Assembly: GCF_900142125.1 (NCBI RefSeq)
Contig: NZ_FQZT01000004.1
Span: 186,001 to 250,000, forward strand
DNA: 64,000 bases
Direction: 5' to 3'
Origin: Malonomonas rubra DSM 5091
Lineage (GTDB): Bacteria; Desulfobacterota; Desulfuromonadia; Desulfuromonadales; Geopsychrobacteraceae
Shown: positions 58,842 to 64,000 of the stretch, piece after piece
Position numbering within the stretch: position 1 is the stretch's first letter
Layout: the number at the start of each line of letters is the position of its first letter
Made by a program: the position numbers and the translations under genes
Notes under the pieces: model-generated
Told to the model about the DNA's origin: nothing
What the model saw: only the letters and a program-made list of their open reading frames with translations
Databases searched by the model: none

Positions 58842-60149
58842 ATGATTGGTTTAGTAATGTTTGCTGTCTGCCTGCTGTTGCTTTTGGTCGGATTTCCGGT
58901 CGCTTTCACCTTTGGCGGTGCAGCAGTTATTTTCGGCCTGTTTGCCGAGGGGCAGAGTATTTTTGCCATGATGCCGCACCGTATCTGGTCGGTTATGAAC
59001 AACACCATCCTGATGGCGATTCCCCTGTTTATTTTTATGGGGATTGTACTGCAGAAGTCTAAGCTGGCCGAGCGACTACTCGAATCGATGGGTTTTCTGT
59101 TCGGCGAAATACGTGGCGGGATCGCTATCTCAACAGTCCTGGTCGGGGCTTTGCTGGCGGCCTCTACGGGGGTTGTCGGAGCCAGTGTCGTGGCGATGGG
59201 AGTTATCTCGCTGCCGGTTATGCTCAAGTACAACTATGACAAGCAGCTGGCGACCGGGTCGATCTGTGCTGCAGGGACCCTGGGGCAGATTATTCCGCCC
59301 TCGATCGTTCTGATCATCCTTGGAGACGTTTTTCAGGAGCCGGTTGGCGATCTGTTCAAGGCAGCTTTCTGGCCAGGGTTGTCACTGGTTCTGTTCTACG
59401 TCATCTATATCCTGGTAGTGGCCTATATTAAAAAGGATATTGCTCCTCCGATTCGGCTCGACGATTCGCACGGTACGAAAAAGCAACAGATCTTTACTGC
59501 TCTGCGGGCAATCGTGCCACCGCTGGTACTGATTGTTCTGGTCCTTGGCTCAATCCTGTTCGGCATCGCGACGCCGACAGAATCCTCGGCGATTGGCGGG
59601 GTCGGTTCGATCATTCTTGCCGCGATGTACAAGCAGCTGTCGGTGCGGATGGTCTGGGACAGCGCCCTGGAAACAACCAAGATTACCGCGATGGTTTTCG
59701 CCATCCTGGTCGGTGCGACCGCGTTCTCGATGGTTTTCACCTATACCGGCGGTGACTATATCGTTGAAGATTTCATGATGGGCCTGCCCGGAGAAAAGTG
59801 GGGCTTTTTGATCCTCTCGATGCTGCTGATCATGGCGCTGGGCTTTTTTATCGATTTTGTCGAAATTTCCTACATCGTTGTGCCGATTCTTGCCCCGATC
59901 GCTGCTAACCTGGGTATCAATCCCGTCTGGTACGCGATTCTGGTCGCGATGAACTTGCAGACATCGTTCCTGACACCGCCGTTCGGATTCAGCCTGTTTT
60001 ATCTGAAGGGGGTGGCCCCTCCGGAGGTTAGAACGATGCATATCTATCGGGGAGTTTTGCCATTTATCGTTATTCAGGTCCTGGTTTTAGGAATCCTGGT
60101 GGTCTACCCGGAGATCTTCGGGCTGAGCAGCACCTATTCACCGTTCTGA
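58842..60149 (+). CDS. dctM: TRAP transporter large permease subunit
   Basis: 435 residues with about 12 membrane segments. DctM motifs: MAIPLFIFMGIVLQKS, GVVGASVVAMGVISLPVML, TLGQIIPPSIVLIILG and the C-terminal LQTSFLTPPFGFSLFYLKG. It is the ion-driven channel of the TRAP system. The stop is followed by a strong bidirectional terminator at 60181. Confidence 0.95.
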   Translation: MIGLVMFAVCLLLLLVGFPVAFTFGGAAVIFGLFAEGQSIFAMMPHRIWSVMNNTILMAIPLFIFMGIVLQKSKLAERLLESMGFLFGEIRGGIAISTVLVGALLAASTGVVGASVVAMGVISLPVMLKYNYDKQLATGSICAAGTLGQIIPPSIVLIILGDVFQEPVGDLFKAAFWPGLSLVLFYVIYILVVAYIKKDIAPPIRLDDSHGTKKQQIFTALRAIVPPLVLIVLVLGSILFGIATPTESSAIGGVGSIILAAMYKQLSVRMVWDSALETTKITAMVFAILVGATAFSMVFTYTGGDYIVEDFMMGLPGEKWGFLILSMLLIMALGFFIDFVEISYIVVPILAPIAANLGINPVWYAILVAMNLQTSFLTPPFGFSLFYLKGVAPPEVRTMHIYRGVLPFIVIQVLVLGILVVYPEIFGLSSTYSPF

Positions 60150-60180
60150 TCCCGGCGAAAGAACGCTCCGGTTGGTCGAA

Positions 60181-60213
60181 AAAAAGCCCCGCAACATCGT
60201 TGCGGGGCTTTTT
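60181..60213. terminator. bidirectional terminator
   Basis: AAAAAGCCCCGCAAC / GTTGCGGGGCTTTTT perfect 15-bp stem, loop ATC. It ends the TRAP operon on + and the ferritin-like gene on -. Confidence 0.9.
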
Positions 60214-60239
60214 CTTTGTCCTAAATTTTAAACCGATTG

Positions 60240-60740
60240 TTATTCGCGAACGAATGTATCGATATCGGTCTCGTGAGGCATGCCCATGATGCGGGCATAC
60301 TCGGACTCGATCAGCTGCCAGTGATGATTAGTCGACTTGGCGTTCTCTTCAAAGACGGCACGTACTTCCGGATCTTCGATTTTAGCGGCCATTTCGCGCA
60401 GGCTTTCTTCCAGGCGTTTTTCTTTTTCCATCGCCAGTTCCATTGCCTTCTGGTCGTTGAAGTTGGCCAACAGGGCTTTGTCCAGATCAGACAGCCACTC
60501 GTCGTTTTTGTCCGGATCTTGAGCGATAAAGGTCTCAAAATCGCCCAGCTCGGCGGCGCAGTCGCACTTGTCAAAGAAGTGCTTGGCGTGCTCGCGCTCT
60601 TCCTTGGCCAGCAGTTCGAAGGTTTTGATCGCGTCAGCGTTTTTCATCTGCTTGGCAGCAATCTGGTAGAAATTCATGGCGTTTTTCTCGGTTTGCACCG
60701 AGCGGAGTAAAGCATTTTTTACATCGATCTCACTAAGCAT
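60240..60740 (-). CDS. ferritin-like (rubrerythrin-type) diiron protein
   Basis: 166 residues, four-helix ferritin-like fold. Diiron ligands in SVQTEKNAMNFY, LAKEEREHAKHF and AVFEENAKSTNHHWQLIE match the rubrerythrin erythrin domain, but the C-terminal rubredoxin domain is missing. Probably detoxifies peroxide or handles iron in the cytoplasm. 36 bp downstream of the ferritin gene and likely in its operon. Confidence 0.85.
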   Translation of the reverse strand: MLSEIDVKNALLRSVQTEKNAMNFYQIAAKQMKNADAIKTFELLAKEEREHAKHFFDKCDCAAELGDFETFIAQDPDKNDEWLSDLDKALLANFNDQKAMELAMEKEKRLEESLREMAAKIEDPEVRAVFEENAKSTNHHWQLIESEYARIMGMPHETDIDTFVRE

Positions 60741-60775
60741 CAGGTTGTTCCTCCTTCTCTCGTTGGATTAAATGA

Positions 60776-61285
60776 TCATTCTGCAGCAATTGGTTCAAAA
60801 GTACGTGAACCCAAATCCTTGTCCAGCATCATAAGCCCACGACCGTCTTCTTGTATACGATTTAATTGCGCAATAATATAGCCCGCGCTGGCTTCTTCTT
60901 CAACCTGTTCGGTGACAAACCACTGCAGGAAGATCTGTGCGGCGTGATTACGCTCGTCGATAGCGATGTCCATCAGGTTGTTGATCCGGCCGGTGACGAT
61001 CTTTTCGTGAGCCAAGGCTTTTTCAAATGCGTCCAGCGGGGAGCTGTAGTCGTTGCAAGGTTCTTCCATTGCCAGCATTTTTACCCGGCCGCCTGCTTCA
61101 CAGACGAAGTGAAACATTTTCTCGGCATGGGACATCTCTTCCTGGAACTGGACGTCCATCCAGTTGGCCATCCCGGGCAGGTCTTCAGATTCAAAATACG
61201 CCTGCATCGCTTTGTAGATGAGGGCGGAATGGATTTCGAAATTGATCTGATCGTTGATTGCGTTAAGCAGTTTTTCAGAAAGCAT
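60776..61285 (-). CDS. ftn: non-haem ferritin
   Basis: 169 residues from ATG 61285 (GGAGG upstream); an upstream ATG adds a non-conserved leader. Ferroxidase residues appear in QINFEIHSALIYKAM, QFQEEMSHAEKMFHF and QWFVTEQVEEEAS, as in bacterial FtnA. It stores iron in a 24-subunit shell. A perfect operator-like palindrome covers its -10 box. Confidence 0.93.
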   Translation of the reverse strand: MLSEKLLNAINDQINFEIHSALIYKAMQAYFESEDLPGMANWMDVQFQEEMSHAEKMFHFVCEAGGRVKMLAMEEPCNDYSSPLDAFEKALAHEKIVTGRINNLMDIAIDERNHAAQIFLQWFVTEQVEEEASAGYIIAQLNRIQEDGRGLMMLDKDLGSRTFEPIAAE

Positions 61286-61329
61286 CGGAAACCTCCATCG
61301 TTGGGTCAGTGATAAGTCAAAGTCAAGCA

Positions 61330-61369
61330 AAATAGATGACAATTATACTCATCTATTTGTAAAGTGCAA
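61330..61369 (-). promoter_or_regulatory. ferritin promoter with palindromic operator
   Basis: On the minus strand TTGCAC and TATAAT are separated by 16 bp. The -10 sits inside a perfect 10-bp inverted repeat (AAATAGATGA, 61330-61339 with 61349-61358, 9-bp spacer). A repressor there would block the promoter. Confidence 0.65.
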
Positions 61370-61525
61370 AGAATTTTTCCTATTAACAAATCAATCAAAA
61401 CAAAGCTTATCTTATCTCATTCATTTGTAAAATTTCCGTCCGGAAAAACATTGATTGTCAAACAACGATCAGGTCGACTATTCTGCACGGACTGTTTTTT
61501 CTTTTTTTACGGAAACCTATTGAGT

Positions 61526-62113
61526 ATGAAAATTTCCTCTGCAGAATTTATCAAGAGTGCGACCAACCCCGGCAACTACCCTCCACCGGAGCTTGCCGAG
61601 ATTGCTTTTGCCGGTCGCAGTAACGTCGGTAAAAGTTCACTGATCAACGTGCTGGTCAACCGCAAAAACCTGGTGCGAACCTCATCGACCCCTGGACGTA
61701 CCCAGTTGCTCAACTTTTTCGATATCAACCAGGGCAGTTTTTCGCTGGTAGACCTGCCCGGTTACGGTTTCGCCAAGGTGCCGCTGAGTGTGAAAAAAGC
61801 CTGGGGCCCGATGATGCGGACCTACCTGGAACGGCGTGAATGCCTCAAGGCGGTCATCTTCATCCTCGACATTCGCCGCACCCCGCGCGAAGAGGATATC
61901 CAGATGCTCGACTGGCTGGAAGAGTTCGAGGTGCCGACCATTCCGGTCATTACAAAAATCGACAAGCTTAAACGTGGCCAGCGCGATAAGCAGATCAAGG
62001 AAATTGCTACAACTACTGGCCTGCCGAGTGATGTGTTCAGCCTGTTCTCCGCTTTGACCAAAGAAGGCAAAGATGATATCTGGGAACGGATTGAAGATGC
62101 TTTGGAGGCATAA
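61526..62113 (+). CDS. engB: ribosome-biogenesis GTPase EngB (YsxC)
   Basis: 195 residues from ATG 61526. A long upstream reading has no protein-like character. GTPase motifs: [15 protein letters not shown] (P loop), [33 protein letters not shown] and FSALTKEG. Essential in 50S assembly. The start has no strong Shine-Dalgarno (GGAAA). Confidence 0.95.
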   Translation: MKISSAEFIKSATNPGNYPPPELAEIAFAGRSNVGKSSLINVLVNRKNLVRTSSTPGRTQLLNFFDINQGSFSLVDLPGYGFAKVPLSVKKAWGPMMRTYLERRECLKAVIFILDIRRTPREEDIQMLDWLEEFEVPTIPVITKIDKLKRGQRDKQIKEIATTTGLPSDVFSLFSALTKEGKDDIWERIEDALEA

Positions 62114-62209
62114 GCATAAATAGCGCGATCTCGTCAGGCCCACCAATCCCTTGTAGACAAATTGCTTTTTTTTCGCGGCTCTGTTACAAACGCAACATAT
62201 TTTATCGAG

Positions 62210-62390
62210 TAAACTATTCGGGTGCCCGTTGAAACCGGACGGGAGAATAGGGAAGAGGGTGAAAATCCCTCGCTGCCCCGCAACTGTAAGTGGTGATGAC
62301 CGTCAGCAGGCCACTGGCTCTTTTGAGTCGGGAAGGGCTGACCAGTAAGGCGACCCACAAGCCAGGAGACCTGCCCGGATATTGACCGTA
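62210..62390 (+). ncRNA. cobalamin (AdoCbl) riboswitch
   Basis: Conserved parts in order: GGGTGCCCGTT, GGGAAGAGGGTGAAAATCCC, GCTGCCCCGCAACTGTAA, GGCCACTGG and the B12 box GCCAGGAGACCTGCC. These are the core of the B12 riboswitch. It precedes cobU and cobT. Confidence 0.96.
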
Positions 62391-62430
62391 GCCCTTTCGC
62401 GGGAGAGGTGCCGGAGTCGAGCAGTCTATG

Positions 62431-62461
62431 ACCCCGGTGCCAAGTTGGTGCCGGGGTTTTT
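62431..62461 (+). terminator. terminator of the cobalamin riboswitch
   Basis: ACCCCGG / CCGGGGT stem then TTTTT, 28 bp before cobU. It should form when cobalamin is bound, switching the genes off. Confidence 0.8.
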
Positions 62462-62488
62462 GCGTTTGCCGAAGTCAGAGAGATTGTC

Positions 62489-63010
62489 ATGGCGAAGATG
62501 ATTTATGTCACCGGTGGCTCCCGCTCGGGAAAGAGCAGCTATGCCCAGCAGCTGGCCGAGCGGCATGCTGGTAACCTGCTTTACATCGCTCCGGCACGCG
62601 TTGATGACGATGAGATGCTGGCGCGCATTGAATTGCATCAGCAGGCGCGCGGAGAGCGTTGGCGGCTGCTCGAAGAGCAGCTCTGGCTGAGCGATCGGCT
62701 GCCCGATGCTGGGCCCGGCCACGGAGCACTGCTGCTCGACTGCGTCACCCTCTGGATCACCAACCTGTTCTTTCATTTCGAAGAAAAGCAGGGACCGGTG
62801 CTGGCCGAGGTCGATCGTTTTATCGAGATGGCCTGGCAACTGGAAGAGCCTCTTTATCTTGTCTCGAACGAACTCGGCAGCGGGATCGTGCCGGAAAACC
62901 GGATGGCACGTAAATTCCGCGATCTGGCCGGGATCGTTAACCAGCGCCTCGCCGCGGCAGCGGACGAGGCCTGGATGGTGGTGTCCGGATTGCCGGTGAA
63001 ACTCAAATAG
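62489..63010 (+). CDS. cobU: adenosylcobinamide kinase / guanylyltransferase
   Basis: 173 residues. P loop [28 protein letters not shown] and [21 protein letters not shown] are CobU/CobP signatures. It phosphorylates and guanylylates adenosylcobinamide in lower nucleotide loop assembly. Directly controlled by the riboswitch upstream; 20 bp before cobT. Confidence 0.96.
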   Translation: MAKMIYVTGGSRSGKSSYAQQLAERHAGNLLYIAPARVDDDEMLARIELHQQARGERWRLLEEQLWLSDRLPDAGPGHGALLLDCVTLWITNLFFHFEEKQGPVLAEVDRFIEMAWQLEEPLYLVSNELGSGIVPENRMARKFRDLAGIVNQRLAAAADEAWMVVSGLPVKLK

Positions 63011-63030
63011 CTTTCGGAGAAAATATTTCA

Positions 63031-64000
63031 ATGTCACAAATCGAACTGCAGCATATCATCGAGCAGATCAAGCCAGTCAGTGAAGAAAAATTGGCCGCTG
63101 CTCAAGCCCGTTTCGACAGCCAGGCCAAACCGGTCGGTTCCCTTGGCCGGCTTGAAGAGTTTGGCAGCCGTTTTGTTGCTATCACCGGCAAAGACAAAGT
63201 TGCTGGCAAGCGGGTCTATACCTTTGCCGGTGACCACGGCGTGACAGCAGAAGGGGTCAGCGCCTTTCCGCAGGAAGTTACCCCGCAGATGGTCTTCAAC
63301 TTTGTTGATGGTGGCGCCTCGATCAATGCCCTCGCCCGCCATGCCGGAGCCGAGGTGTTGGTAGTCGACATGGGGGTGGCGACCGATTTCGAAGATATGG
63401 ATGGCTTGATCAAGCGCAAGATCGCCAAAGGCACCGCTAACTTTGCCGAGGGCCCGGCGATGACGCAGGAACAGGCGATTCAAGCCCTGCTGACCGGGGT
63501 GGAAATGGCAAGGCAGGCCAAAGCCGATGGCATCGACCTGGTCGGAACTGGCGACATGGGCATCGGCAACACCACGCCATCGGCGGCGATTGCCGCCTGT
63601 ATCTGCCGGCTGCCGGTCGAGCAGGTGACCCATCGTGGCACTGGTATCGACGACGAAGGCCTGGCGCGCAAGATCCTCGCCATTAGCAAAGGTTTGGAAG
63701 TCAATCAACCGAATCCGCAGGACGCTGTCGATGTCTTGGCCAAAGTCGGTGGTTTTGAAATCGGCGGCATCGCCGGACTGATTCTCGGTTGCGCTGCCGA
63801 AGGCATCCCGGTGGTGGTCGATGGTTTCATCTCGACCGCCGGAGCCCTGATCGCCTCGGAACTGCACCCGAACGTGCGTGACTATATTTTTGCCGCCCAC
63901 AAATCAGTGGAGATCGGTCACCATCACATGCTGCATAAGATCGGTCAGCAGCCGATGCTCGATCTTGGGCTGCGGCTCGGGGAAGGCACCGGCGGGGCCG
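63031..64000 (+). CDS. cobT: nicotinate-nucleotide-dimethylbenzimidazole phosphoribosyltransferase, 3' truncated by window edge
   Basis: At least 323 residues, open to the window end. Motifs: [56 protein letters not shown] and the near-C-terminal [10 protein letters not shown] whose Glu is the catalytic base. It makes alpha-ribazole phosphate. Only the last 25 or so residues are missing. Confidence 0.96.
   Translation, partial: MSQIELQHIIEQIKPVSEEKLAAAQARFDSQAKPVGSLGRLEEFGSRFVAITGKDKVAGKRVYTFAGDHGVTAEGVSAFPQEVTPQMVFNFVDGGASINALARHAGAEVLVVDMGVATDFEDMDGLIKRKIAKGTANFAEGPAMTQEQAIQALLTGVEMARQAKADGIDLVGTGDMGIGNTTPSAAIAACICRLPVEQVTHRGTGIDDEGLARKILAISKGLEVNQPNPQDAVDVLAKVGGFEIGGIAGLILGCAAEGIPVVVDGFISTAGALIASELHPNVRDYIFAAHKSVEIGHHHMLHKIGQQPMLDLGLRLGEGTGGA

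Overview
The window looks like the chromosome of a Gram-negative anaerobe of the Desulfuromonadales type (Geobacter, Desulfuromonas and Pelobacter relatives). This is inferred from the run rplU-rpmA-obgE-proB-proA-nadD-rsfS-rlmH-dksA-like-TPR-gpmI-comF, a GEMM-I riboswitch, a c-type cytochrome, rubrerythrin-like and ferritin proteins, and a TRAP transporter. I saw no rRNA, tRNA, CRISPR array or prophage. The only mobile-element trace is a REP-associated (Y1) transposase cut by the left edge.

Layout. 0-5.1 kb: RAYT remnant, two tandem Csd4-like M99 carboxypeptidases (one with a Gln zinc ligand, one with His), a periplasmic DUF4350-like protein and PPK2. Two of these genes have their ribosome-binding site inside a perfect hairpin. 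5.1-19.4 kb: a GEMM-I cyclic-dinucleotide riboswitch with its terminator in front of one 13.7-kb autotransporter adhesin gene made of three tiers of repeats. 19.5-22.6 kb: a zinc-uptake locus, zur-znuC-znuB divergent from znuA around a Zur box. 22.6-25 kb: a hybrid sensor kinase. 25.2-28.5 kb: a 37-residue Lys/Ala peptide, then a translationally coupled CHAD / ParA / ribbon-helix-helix operon and an HhH protein with a long lysine tail. 28.5-30.7 kb: a MacB/LolD-type ABC system with an OB-fold lipoprotein. 30.8-33.4 kb: a fused membrane/spermidine-synthase-like gene interrupted by one in-frame TGA that would give a U-x-x-C motif. 33.5-38 kb: a periplasmic PHP protein, cytochrome c, SixA and Ppx/GppA. 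38.1-42.7 kb: a small Cys/Lys protein, PPK1 and a secreted subtilase. 42.7-52.7 kb: the housekeeping run named above. 52.7-60.2 kb: a PAS histidine kinase, LytS/LytR, and a DctPQM TRAP transporter of the alpha-keto-acid (TakP-like) kind. 60.2-64 kb: two ferritin-like proteins, engB, and a cobalamin riboswitch with cobU and cobT (cut by the right edge).

Two themes recur. The first is polyphosphate: PPK2, CHAD, Ppx and PPK1 all lie within 36 kb, with several unusually lysine-rich small proteins beside them. The CHAD-ParA-RHH operon could be a positioning system for polyphosphate granules; that is inference. The second is RNA-level control: riboswitches (GEMM-I, cobalamin), hairpins that bury ribosome-binding sites, and a nested-dyad leader ahead of lytS. 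The most testable single oddity is the in-frame TGA at 32644-32646.
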